From contig CAKUQA010000002.1 in the NCBI GenBank assembly GCA_934675225.1, positions 1-17,636 on the forward strand: a DNA stretch of 17,636 nt, written 5' to 3'. Numbering within the stretch: the first letter of the stretch is position 1; each line of letters starts with the position of its first letter. The DNA comes from an uncultured Candidatus Melainabacteria bacterium (GTDB taxonomy: Bacteria; Cyanobacteriota; Vampirovibrionia; Gastranaerophilales; Gastranaerophilaceae). The position numbers were made by a program, and so were the translations under genes. Shown one piece after another: positions 1 to 6,661 of the stretch. The notes below the pieces were generated by a model that was given only the letters and a program-made list of their open reading frames with translations, made no database searches and was not told the origin of the DNA.

Positions 1-960
1 AGCCGAGCCAACAGGTCTACGTTCTATTATTCTGGAATAATTTTCAATTCCTGAGCAATAGCCCATTTCTTTAATCATTTCTATATCGTATTTGACTCGC
101 TGTTCCAATCTTTGAGCTTCCACAAGCTTATTTTGACCTTGTAATTCAATTAATCTATGTTGTAATTCTTCACGGATTAATCTAATTGTTTCATCAACAT
201 TTTCATCATTAGATACATAATGAACCGCAGGATATATTACAACAGATTGAGGAGTCTCAATTATTTCTCCGGTAACATTATCAATTTTTACAATTTTTTC
301 AATTTCATCTCCAAAAAAGTAAATCCTTGTAATAATTTTTTCATAGGCAGGCATAATTTCAACAATATCGCCTCTGGCTCTAAATGTTGAGCGTTCTAAT
401 ACCAAATCATTTCTGGTATACTGTACACTTACCAAATGTTTTAAAAGAACATCCCTTTCTACTTCATCCCCAACTTTTAACTCAACAGAACCTTTAAAAT
501 AATTTTCCGGCAACCCTAAACCATAAATACAACTAACGGAAGCTACTATAATAACATCATTTCGTTCATATAAACATCTTGTTGCATTGTGCCTTAAACG
601 GTCAATTTCTTCATTTATAGAAGCAGATTTTTCTATAAACGTATCCGTGCGCGGAATATAAGCCTCAGGTTGGTAATAATCATAATAACTTATAAAATAC
701 TCCACTGCATTATCAGGAAATAACTCTCGGAATTCATTATATAACTGCGCTGCCAAAGTTTTATTATGAGCTATTATCAGCGTTGGCTTTTGAATTTTTT
801 CAATAACATTTGCAATCGTGAATGTTTTACCTGATCCTGTTATCCCTAAAAGCGTTTGTGCATCATCTCCGGCATTAATTCCATCAACAAGCTCTTTAAT
901 AGCTTTTGGTTGATCTCCTGCCGGTTTATATTTGGAACATATTTTAAATTTTCTCTCCAT
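1..960 (-). CDS. uvrB: UvrABC excinuclease subunit B, N-terminal 320 residues (runs off the window)
   Basis: UvrB is the damage-verifying helicase-like subunit of nucleotide excision repair; it receives lesions from UvrA and recruits UvrC. The minus-strand frame is open from ATG at 960 to the window edge, so about the first 320 residues are visible and the C-terminal half lies outside. Visible family marks are the [10 protein letters not shown] opening (residues 12-21), Walker A GITGSGKT (39-46), [14 protein letters not shown] (64-77), the beta-hairpin signature [10 protein letters not shown] (92-101) that clamps [14 protein letters not shown] (139-149) and the GIENYSR element near the visible end. 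No internal stop is present. There is no Shine-Dalgarno before the ATG; a promoter -10 box sits 6 nt upstream, suggesting a leaderless message. It diverges from the hypothetical gene at 1057. Identification is very secure. Confidence 0.97.
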   Translation of the reverse strand, partial: MERKFKICSKYKPAGDQPKAIKELVDGINAGDDAQTLLGITGSGKTFTIANVIEKIQKPTLIIAHNKTLAAQLYNEFRELFPDNAVEYFISYYDYYQPEAYIPRTDTFIEKSASINEEIDRLRHNATRCLYERNDVIIVASVSCIYGLGLPENYFKGSVELKVGDEVERDVLLKHLVSVQYTRNDLVLERSTFRARGDIVEIMPAYEKIITRIYFFGDEIEKIVKIDNVTGEIIETPQSVVIYPAVHYVSNDENVDETIRLIREELQHRLIELQGQNKLVEAQRLEQRVKYDIEMIKEMGYCSGIENYSRIIERRPVGSA

Positions 961-966
961 AATAAA

Positions 967-994
967 ATTATACATTAAGCAAAAATACTAGCAA
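967..994 (-). promoter_or_regulatory. uvrB promoter, apparently leaderless
   Basis: On the minus strand a -35 TTGCTA (994-989), a 16-nt spacer and a perfect -10 TATAAT (972-967) are followed by six bases and then the uvrB ATG at 960. With a start site about 7 nt past the -10 box, transcription would begin at or next to the A of the ATG, leaving no room for a ribosome binding site. Boxes are read directly; the start site is inferred. Confidence 0.65.
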
Positions 995-1056
995 AAAAAA
1001 TTTTTACGTGGTTATATATACTTGACTATAGTTAAACATTTACATGGTACAAAAAA

Positions 1057-2163
1057 TTGATTAATGATATTTGTACAATAAATCAAGCTCGAGAAAAATT
1101 AAATACAAAACCAGACACAAACAGCAACTCTAAAAAGAAGCATAAGTATCAAGATCCGCTTAACAAGAAGGTGCCTGTTTTGATGTCGTACTCTAATGAA
1201 ATAGGTACGGCTATTTCAGAAATTGCTCCTAAACTTGGTGCTGCTTTATGGGCTCCTACATTTATGTACTTAGGTGCAGATATTTACGATAAATACAAAA
1301 ATGATAAAGACAACTACAACCCAAGCGGTAAAAGAGCTTTGAAACGTGCAATATTTCAGGGAATGACATCCCTTATAGCACTTCCTGCCGTAATTTTTGC
1401 AGCACAAAGCGCTATGTCTCCTCTTGGAAAGTTAGATAAATGGGGTATTAACGGAAACACCAAAGATGCCGTATACAAACACACCAAAAGCGTTATTGAT
1501 CAAGCACACGGTTCTGCATTAAGCAGTTATGAAGATTTCCAAAATGCAATAAAAACAACTTTAGAAAACAAAATTACTTCCAGAAAAAATGAAAAACAGA
1601 CTGCAAATTTCTTCAAACGCACTTGGAACAGACTATTTACTCAAAGATACGCTTTATTGACAACAGACAAAGCAAAAATTTTAACATTTGCCGAGGACAA
1701 TGCTAAAAGAACTTTTGAAATCCTTACCGCATTAAAAGAAGATAACAAACACAAAGTTCCACATAGAATTTATAAAAAATACAAAAATATCTTACCTTTA
1801 ATGAAAGAAATGTATAAAGACGGAGATTATTCATACCAAGCAACTAGAAATGCCTTAAAAGAATATCAAAAATCTTTAATTTTCAAAAACAAATTATTAA
1901 AAACCATTGGTGGTTTTACGGCTCTTTTACTTTGCGCAAGCCCTATAAATACATTTGTTGATAAACAAATTATGAAAAAATTTATCAGCCCAGGAATAGA
2001 CCAAATCTCTGACGGTTTTGTTAACGAATCTAAAATGAAAACAATATTCAACAATATGGATGCCGCAAACCCTAATTCCGGAAGAAACGTGAGGACATCG
2101 AACCTGCTTGAGAAATTAAAGGTTCAGCGTGGTTTGAAGTCAAAGTCTCAGGAAACTCATTAA
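1057..2163 (+). CDS. Hypothetical protein with two hydrophobic segments
   Basis: A 368-residue protein I cannot assign to a named family. It has a basic, polar N-terminus (about residues 10-40), a conserved-looking block PKLGAALWAPTFMYLGAD (58-75), a hydrophobic segment at about 101-120, a long charged, Lys-rich helical middle (about 130-280), a second hydrophobic segment at about 283-302 and a polar tail. This fits a membrane-anchored protein with a large charged domain between two membrane passes. The listed start is a TTG with no Shine-Dalgarno. An ATG at 1044 is out of frame, and deleting one A from the A6 run at 1051-1056 would join it to this frame (MVQKLINDIC...). The 3' end overlaps the convergent CpaF-like gene by 92 bp. 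The reading frame is probably real; the start and function are uncertain. Confidence 0.7.
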   Translation: MINDICTINQAREKLNTKPDTNSNSKKKHKYQDPLNKKVPVLMSYSNEIGTAISEIAPKLGAALWAPTFMYLGADIYDKYKNDKDNYNPSGKRALKRAIFQGMTSLIALPAVIFAAQSAMSPLGKLDKWGINGNTKDAVYKHTKSVIDQAHGSALSSYEDFQNAIKTTLENKITSRKNEKQTANFFKRTWNRLFTQRYALLTTDKAKILTFAEDNAKRTFEILTALKEDNKHKVPHRIYKKYKNILPLMKEMYKDGDYSYQATRNALKEYQKSLIFKNKLLKTIGGFTALLLCASPINTFVDKQIMKKFISPGIDQISDGFVNESKMKTIFNNMDAANPNSGRNVRTSNLLEKLKVQRGLKSKSQETH

Positions 2164-3427
2164 TATACTGTCCTTGCGAATATTTGGAAATTAATTTAAT
2201 CGATAATGCCGCAGTTCTTGCCGGAGATAATTCGACTATAGAAGTAACACATCTTTTACCGTCATTCAATTTATTAATTTGAACAATATAATCATAATTT
2301 GTTAAAACAAATGATTTTGCAAGTTTTTCTGACAAGTTTTCTGTAGCTACTACCGAATTTATTAACTTAGAAATAGTCGCTTCAATAGAAGATGCATGCA
2401 AAGTAGAAATAATACCTTTTCTATCAACAATTTCCGGAATAGGATAGTTTAAATCTGTCACGATATATTCAGGTTCAATTTTTATTATACTGGAGATCAA
2501 AGCATTAAAATCTGTTGATTTTCTATCTAATTTTACTCGCATAATAGAACCGGAATTATTAGACAATATAGGAAAATCTTCTGCCAAAACAACTCTTTTT
2601 TCATCAATTGAACTCTTTAGCAAAGCATTTAACAACGTAGATTTTCCTGTATTAACATCTCCTGATATAACAATATTTTTTTTATCTTTAATTGCTGAAA
2701 TCAAAAAATTATAAATATCTTTTGACAACATCGAATTACTCAACAAATAATCTTCATCGCTATCAACATATTTTCTAATTGTTATACTAATTCCGGATAT
2801 TGAAACAGAAGGCATTATGATTGAAATAAGTAAGTTATCAATTTTGATATTCCAAACATTCTTTGAATTATCGATCTCCGTTTTTGCCATATTTGAAATA
2901 TTGTTAATTAAAAACTCTAACTGTTTTGAAGTAAGCATTATTTCAGTATTTAATATTTTACCCGCAATATCAATATAAACATTACTCGTTCCATTAACAA
3001 AAATAGCGGACACATTATCCTGTTTTATCAAATAATCCAATGGGCCGAAACCTACTATTGAAGAATACAAAGAGTTAACTAGATTCTGTTTTTCTTCATC
3101 CGAAAAAATAAATTCATAATCATTTAAATGGCTTTCAACAAAACTCTCAATCAAGTCTTTCTGTTTTTCGCCAGAATAATCATACCAAACCGGAATAGAA
3201 TTAACTTTTTCGATTAACAATTTTTTCAAATCTAATTCCATTTTAGGAAAATCAAACTCTTGCTTTTGAGGTACTTCATGTATTATTTCCGTTTTCTGTT
3301 CATTAATAACATCTTCATCAATTACAGGCTCTGCTTTTTTAGGAGCAAAAGAGAACTTCGCAGGCAACTTTATTTCATGCTTTGCTGCCTTTTTAAACCT
3401 TGAACTTAACTTACTACTCTGTAACAT
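2072..3427 (-). CDS. CpaF/TadA-like secretion ATPase, divergent
   Basis: A 451-residue relative of the CpaF/TadA (VirB11-type) ATPases that power Tad/Flp pilus or type II-like secretion. The CpaF N-domain mark VGFGPLDYLIKQDNVSAIFVNG is at about 125-146. The ATPase domain has a Walker A GDVNTGKS (256-263), an Asp-box-like LAEDFP (281-286) and a His-box-like STLHASS (341-347). The usual segment with the catalytic glutamate (VVGEVRG in the family) is replaced by IVTDLNYP (322-329), and the Walker A lacks the common GGTGSGKTT form. Hydrolysis may therefore be weak or altered. The first 60 residues are polar and probably disordered. ATG at 3427 lies 2 nt after the stop of the CpaE-like gene, so the two are surely co-transcribed. 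No TadB/TadC, CpaB or secretin gene is nearby. The tail overlaps the plus-strand gene by 92 bp. Confidence 0.85.
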   Translation of the reverse strand: MLQSSKLSSRFKKAAKHEIKLPAKFSFAPKKAEPVIDEDVINEQKTEIIHEVPQKQEFDFPKMELDLKKLLIEKVNSIPVWYDYSGEKQKDLIESFVESHLNDYEFIFSDEEKQNLVNSLYSSIVGFGPLDYLIKQDNVSAIFVNGTSNVYIDIAGKILNTEIMLTSKQLEFLINNISNMAKTEIDNSKNVWNIKIDNLLISIIMPSVSISGISITIRKYVDSDEDYLLSNSMLSKDIYNFLISAIKDKKNIVISGDVNTGKSTLLNALLKSSIDEKRVVLAEDFPILSNNSGSIMRVKLDRKSTDFNALISSIIKIEPEYIVTDLNYPIPEIVDRKGIISTLHASSIEATISKLINSVVATENLSEKLAKSFVLTNYDYIVQINKLNDGKRCVTSIVELSPARTAALSIKLISKYSQGQYINEFPETLTSNHAEPLISQAGSMSSRFFRN

Positions 3428-3429
3428 GT

Positions 3430-4599
3430 TTATACCCTACCTTGTTTTTTAGTTAAATTCTGCCTATAAATATCATCAGACACCATTAAAGCTAGATTTT
3501 TACAACTCAAAGCAACATTAGAATCAGGATTAATATTTGCAACCGGAACACCTTTGTTAATTGCAGACATCATCGTAAAGTAATTATTAGGAATTTTCCA
3601 ATAAATCTTCTTTCCTAAAGCTTCTTCAACATCCTCCGACTTAATTTCATCGTTTTCCATGTATCTGTTAACTAAAATTTGCACCTTATCTTCTGATAAC
3701 CCTAATTTATCAAACAATTCTAAACAACGCTGACAATTTCTGATTGCCGGAAGATTAACTATTGAAACAAGAAAAATTAAATCAGAATTTTCTAATGCGT
3801 TCATAGCTTTTCTTTCAAACCCAGCAGAAGTATCAACAACAACATAAGAAAAAGTATCTCTTAATATATTGAATAAACGACTGATATCTTTTGACGGAAC
3901 ATCATCAACTTGTTTAAAATACGGAGGGTCAGCCAATACATAAAGGCTTGTATCCTTATATTTTTCCAATGTCGAAAGCAAAAAATCTTCATTAATCTTA
4001 TCCAAATTTTGAAGCATATAAGATATATTAAAAGAAGGTTTTAAGTCTAAAAATGTAGTAACATCTCCAAGTTGAAAATTCAAATCGATTAATGCAACAT
4101 TTTCTTTAGTAATTTTTGCTAACTCATAAGCCAAATTAGTTGCAATAGAAGTTTTTCCAACTCCACCTTTGTTAGAATAAACCGTTATAACACGACATTT
4201 AGACTTTTTCTGTTTTCCTCCGGTTAAATCATTATATAATTTACTTAAAACTTCAAAAAACTCTTTCTTAATAATAGGAATAGGTAAAAAATCCGTTGCT
4301 CCAACTCTCATAGCCCTAATAACTAAATCAACATCAGGTTTGTCAGATAAAGCAATTACTCTACAATCGGGAAATTCCGATGTAATTTTAGATACGAAAT
4401 TCAAAGCTTGTTCAGGATAATCTGATACATCAATAATTACAAGCGCCTTCGAAAGTTCTGCAATACCATTATAAGCTTTTGTATAATCAGACACAGAAGC
4501 AAGATAAGAAAAACTTTCAAATTCTTCCAAATATAACTTTAAAAGATTTGCAGTGCTTTCCTTTTCCGCTATAACAATTGTTGGTATACTCTGACTCAT
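3430..4599 (-). CDS. CpaE-like protein: pseudo-receiver plus MinD/ParA-type ATPase
   Basis: A 389-residue protein with the two-part layout of CpaE/TadZ, which positions Tad pilus machinery at the cell pole. Residues about 6-115 form a response-regulator-like domain: Asp57 in VIIDVSD is in the phospho-acceptor position, but the end reads GATDFLPIPI, so the conserved Lys of the KP motif is missing, as in pseudo-receivers. Residues about 136-380 are a ParA/MinD ATPase with deviant Walker A SNKGGVGKT (142-150), ALIDLNFQLGD and a Walker B-like YVVVDTSAGF. The gene precedes the CpaF-like gene with a 2-nt gap. The ATG at 4599 has no Shine-Dalgarno and lies 6 nt after a -10 box. Family assignment is strong; the cellular partner is unknown because the rest of a tad locus is not in view. 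Confidence 0.88.
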   Translation of the reverse strand: MSQSIPTIVIAEKESTANLLKLYLEEFESFSYLASVSDYTKAYNGIAELSKALVIIDVSDYPEQALNFVSKITSEFPDCRVIALSDKPDVDLVIRAMRVGATDFLPIPIIKKEFFEVLSKLYNDLTGGKQKKSKCRVITVYSNKGGVGKTSIATNLAYELAKITKENVALIDLNFQLGDVTTFLDLKPSFNISYMLQNLDKINEDFLLSTLEKYKDTSLYVLADPPYFKQVDDVPSKDISRLFNILRDTFSYVVVDTSAGFERKAMNALENSDLIFLVSIVNLPAIRNCQRCLELFDKLGLSEDKVQILVNRYMENDEIKSEDVEEALGKKIYWKIPNNYFTMMSAINKGVPVANINPDSNVALSCKNLALMVSDDIYRQNLTKKQGRV

Positions 4600-4605
4600 A
4601 AGGTT

Positions 4606-4634
4606 ATTGTATCATATTTTTTTTAAAGTAGCAA
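4606..4634 (-). promoter_or_regulatory. Promoter of the cpaE-cpaF-like operon, apparently leaderless
   Basis: On the minus strand a -35 TTGCTA (4634-4629), a 17-nt spacer ending in TGA (extended -10 form) and a -10 TACAAT (4611-4606) are followed by six bases and the ATG at 4599. The geometry matches the uvrB promoter, including the same -35 hexamer. No Shine-Dalgarno is present. Confidence 0.65.
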
Positions 4635-4652
4635 ATATTAAATTGTTGGCTA

Positions 4653-5675
4653 CTAGTAGTTATCGCCGATATTGTATTTTACATATTCCAACTTATCTTT
4701 TCCGGTAAGAATATTATAAAAGCTATTACCGCCCCAACATTGTGTTTGTTCCGGTTTCATTTTATCTGTGTAAACTTGTATTACATATCCATCTCGTCCA
4801 TACTGATTAGGCAAACTAACTCCGTTAACATCTAACCACAAATATGCACAAATTGTATTTCTGTATGTATACATCAAAGGATTTCCTTGCTCGTCATACC
4901 TACAATTACCATCTGCATCAGTTTGGCAATTAGTTACTAATTTATCACAAGATGTACTCTGAGCAACACCTATAATAGCTCCATCTTCAAGTATAATTTT
5001 ACTAAAATTTTGTATACCTCCGCCCAAATTTCCATCTTCACCTTTTCTACGAGTTGCATATTTTAGCTTGTAATAATATTGAGAGCATCCTTCTGCATTC
5101 ATATTTGCACAAACTTTTGAACCTGTGAAATACTTAGAAAAATTTTTTGCAACTTCAGCACTTGATTGACTTGGATTAAATAGAGCAGAATTATCTCCAA
5201 TACTATCATTTTCTTTTTGCGCTAAAAGAGCCGCATTTTGAATATTTGCATACAAACGTTTGGTTCTTACAATTAATTCTTTTTCTTTATAATTTTGAAT
5301 TAAACTAGGCAAAGTTAATGCAGCAACAACTCCAATAATACCGAGGGTGATTAATACTTCTGCCAATGTAAAAGCTACACTTTTCCCCTCGCCCCAGCGG
5401 GGAGAGGGTGGCTGTAAGACGGGTGAGGGGGTCAAATCAACATTGATAGATTCTGAATCTAGTTTTACCCCTCTCTTGAATTTGTAAGCGCGCTTTTGTT
5501 TGCTAACAAATTCTTTCTGTCTTGAATTTACTCCACGCTCACAGAGTTCCGCAAAAGTGGCAACGCCACAGTTTGTTCCATCTGCTCGCAATCCGGACTC
5601 GTTACACTCCGTCCGTACGTAAATCCGCTCTCCCTCAAGGGTCGAGAATTCAATATGCCCTGTCATTCTGAGCAA
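4653..5675 (-). CDS. Type IV pilin/type II pseudopilin-like prepilin with an abnormal leader
   Basis: The mature part begins at the prepilin peptidase site: AFTLAEVLITLGIIG (101-115), with Phe at +1, Glu at +5 and Ala instead of Gly at -1, then a hydrophobic stem to about residue 122. The C-terminal domain (about 125-340) has several Cys (CANMNAEGC, TSC...NCQTDADGNC, NTIC, QCWGG) and an LDVNGVSLPNQYGRD stretch resembling metal-binding loops of pseudopilins. It would be processed at the membrane and join a pilus or secretion pseudopilus. The odd part is the first 100 residues: they come from GC-rich repeat-like DNA, and the first start codons in this frame (TTG 5675, ATG 5666) have no Shine-Dalgarno. 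The frame stays open upstream to the G10 run at 5773-5782. Adding one G (or removing two) would join it to an ATG at 5824 with a good ribosome site and promoter. The intact gene is thus probably 4653-5824, frameshifted in this copy. Confidence 0.85.
   Translation of the reverse strand: MLRMTGHIEFSTLEGERIYVRTECNESGLRADGTNCGVATFAELCERGVNSRQKEFVSKQKRAYKFKRGVKLDSESINVDLTPSPVLQPPSPRWGEGKSVAFTLAEVLITLGIIGVVAALTLPSLIQNYKEKELIVRTKRLYANIQNAALLAQKENDSIGDNSALFNPSQSSAEVAKNFSKYFTGSKVCANMNAEGCSQYYYKLKYATRRKGEDGNLGGGIQNFSKIILEDGAIIGVAQSTSCDKLVTNCQTDADGNCRYDEQGNPLMYTYRNTICAYLWLDVNGVSLPNQYGRDGYVIQVYTDKMKPEQTQCWGGNSFYNILTGKDKLEYVKYNIGDNY
5385..5431. repeat. GC-rich palindromic repeat-like element inside the prepilin leader
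   Basis: This stretch is far richer in GC than the surrounding DNA. It contains a hairpin at 5386-5408 (CCCTC-G-CCCC, loop AGC, GGGG-A-GAGGG; one mismatch) followed by a further G-rich block. It resembles the short CCCTCTCCCC...GGGGAGAGGG intergenic repeats scattered through many bacterial genomes. On the minus strand it encodes part of the leader (SPVLQPPSPRWGEG), directly before the prepilin cleavage site. The repeat-family link is from memory of the motif style. Confidence 0.6.
5478..5513. repeat. Inverted repeat in the prepilin leader region
   Basis: Perfect 8-bp arms GAATTTGT (5478-5485) and ACAAATTC (5506-5513) enclose a 20-nt spacer that contains the palindrome AAGCGCGCTT. It lies within the same insert-like stretch as the GC-rich hairpin. 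A second perfect hairpin, GTGGC-AAC-GCCAC, occurs at 5557-5569. Confidence 0.5.
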
Positions 5676-5687
5676 AGCGAAGAATCT
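5662..5687. repeat. Dispersed-repeat motif GTCATTCTGAGC-AAAGCGAAGAATCT
   Basis: The sequence matches, with one difference, a short motif widely seen as a dispersed repeat in bacterial genomes (usually GTCATTCTGAGCGAAGCGAAGAATCT, often mistranslated as CHSERSEES). It marks the outer side of the foreign-looking block between the prepilin start and its cleavage site. The first start codons available to the 340-residue frame (5675 and 5666) lie inside it, which argues against them as true starts. Confidence 0.6.
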
Positions 5688-5758
5688 ACCTAAAACTCCA
5701 CTATTAAAAGGTAAACTTTTTAATATTTCAAACAGGTTAAAACCATGATTATGAGGGT

Positions 5759-5824
5759 TTATGCGGCGATTGCCCCCCCCCCGATGAGCCTGCCAATTAT
5801 GGCATTTAATTCAAATCTTTTCAT
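5759..5824 (-). CDS. Short leader ORF with strong ribosome site; probable true 5' end of the prepilin gene
   Basis: ATG at 5824 is preceded by GAGAGGAAG at good spacing (GAGAGG at 5836-5831) and by a canonical promoter. It encodes MKRFELNAIIGRLI followed by a Gly run, then AIAA and a stop: 21 residues. The Gly run comes from ten consecutive G (plus-strand C, 5773-5782). With 11 or 8 G the frame would continue without any stop into the prepilin ORF. As read here it is either an independent micro-peptide or, more likely, the out-of-frame 5' end of the prepilin gene. Confidence 0.6.
   Translation of the reverse strand: MKRFELNAIIGRLIGGGAIAA
5773..5782 (-). repeat. G10 homopolymer tract at the prepilin frame break
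   Basis: Ten consecutive C on the plus strand, G on the coding strand, in a very AT-rich region. The tract lies 42 nt into the ATG-5824 reading frame. Such tracts are classic slipped-strand sites in phase-variable surface genes and are also prone to sequencing error. Tract length decides whether the prepilin is made: 10 is off, 8 or 11 is on. Confidence 0.8.
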
Positions 5825-5858
5825 AAACTTCCTCTCTTTTTTCAAATATTACCTTCTT

Positions 5859-5887
5859 ATTGTACAATATTTTTCAAAACTTTTCAA
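5859..5887 (-). promoter_or_regulatory. Promoter for the prepilin gene
   Basis: Minus strand: -35 TTGAAA (5887-5882), 17-nt spacer, -10 TACAAT (5864-5859). The predicted start is near 5852, giving a short leader with the Shine-Dalgarno GAGAGG (5836-5831) before ATG 5824. Its quality supports ATG 5824 as the functional translation start, not the starts inside the repeat. Confidence 0.65.
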
Positions 5888-5959
5888 TATTTTATACAAT
5901 ACAAATTTAAACTTTTATTCAAAAATACAAAAACATCTACATAATAATTAAAAATAAAA

Positions 5960-6661
5960 CTAAACCGTTTCTACTTCTTTATTTTCAGCCGGATTAGGTG
6001 CCGAATTTGTATAATCAGCATATTCTGCTATTTGCTTACACCATTCATAAGTTATTTCTTCCGGACTTAATTTATAAGAAATAGGTTTTCCGACATGCAA
6101 ACGAACTTTTCTTCTTGTAAACGGTTTTAATTTTGGATAACCTGTAAACTCACCAATTGCAACAGGAACAATGTCTGCTTTTGCATTTTTGGCAATTACA
6201 ATAAAACCTTTTTTCAAATCATTTATATCTGAGCCATAAGGTCTAATTCCCCATTGAGGAAATACCCCCAAAGACCAACTTGTAGATAAAATATCTTTTA
6301 CTGTTTTAAATGTTGCGATTTCAGGTTTTGTTCTATCCACAGCAAAGGCTCCTAAACGTTTTACAAGCCACTCAAATTTATCACCTTCTTGAAATAATTC
6401 TTTTTTTGCCATATAAGCAATAGGTCTCCCACAAGCCATTGTTACCATTGGAGGATCAAAATGAGAAACATGATTTGCGGTATAAATAAATTTTCCACTT
6501 TTAGCTTTTGTTGGAAGATTTTCTCTACCAGTAATTTTACAATCATAAAATATTTTCATAAACGGAATTACAACGAAATATAAAAACGACATATAAAACA
6601 TTGTTCTGAAAATATTATATTCATTCGGATATCTTCTATTATAATTACGCTCTTTGTTCAT
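5960..6661 (-). CDS. PlsC-type lysophospholipid acyltransferase, second tandem copy, altered motif
   Basis: A 1-acylglycerol-3-phosphate acyltransferase (PlsC/LPLAT) family member that would transfer an acyl chain to a lysophospholipid at the inner membrane. The catalytic HX4D motif is intact (NHVSHFD, about 63-69), and a hydrophobic N-terminal segment (about 20-38) would anchor it. The substrate-binding motif that reads FPQGTR in the upstream paralogue is FPQWGIRP here, with an extra Trp and Ile for Thr, so specificity or activity may differ. ATG 6661 is chosen over the in-frame GTG at 6664 because AGGAG lies six bases upstream of the ATG. It overlaps the end of the paralogue by 17 bp, so the two are translationally coupled. 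A non-lipid acyl acceptor is possible. Confidence 0.85.
   Translation of the reverse strand: MNKERNYNRRYPNEYNIFRTMFYMSFLYFVVIPFMKIFYDCKITGRENLPTKAKSGKFIYTANHVSHFDPPMVTMACGRPIAYMAKKELFQEGDKFEWLVKRLGAFAVDRTKPEIATFKTVKDILSTSWSLGVFPQWGIRPYGSDINDLKKGFIVIAKNAKADIVPVAIGEFTGYPKLKPFTRRKVRLHVGKPISYKLSPEEITYEWCKQIAEYADYTNSAPNPAENKEVETV

Noticed and set aside
4651..4661. Palindrome around TACTAGTA as an operator or attachment site
   Set aside because: It is short, spans the prepilin stop codon and has no second copy nearby; it is likely chance.
5378..5700. Insertion sequence or MITE
   Set aside because: No matching terminal inverted repeats or target-site duplication could be found by eye; recorded only as repeat-like DNA.
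5745..5951. Plus-strand ORF of 68 codons
   Set aside because: It runs antisense through the prepilin promoter, leader and poly-C tract, its start lies in the repeat block, and it has no ribosome site.
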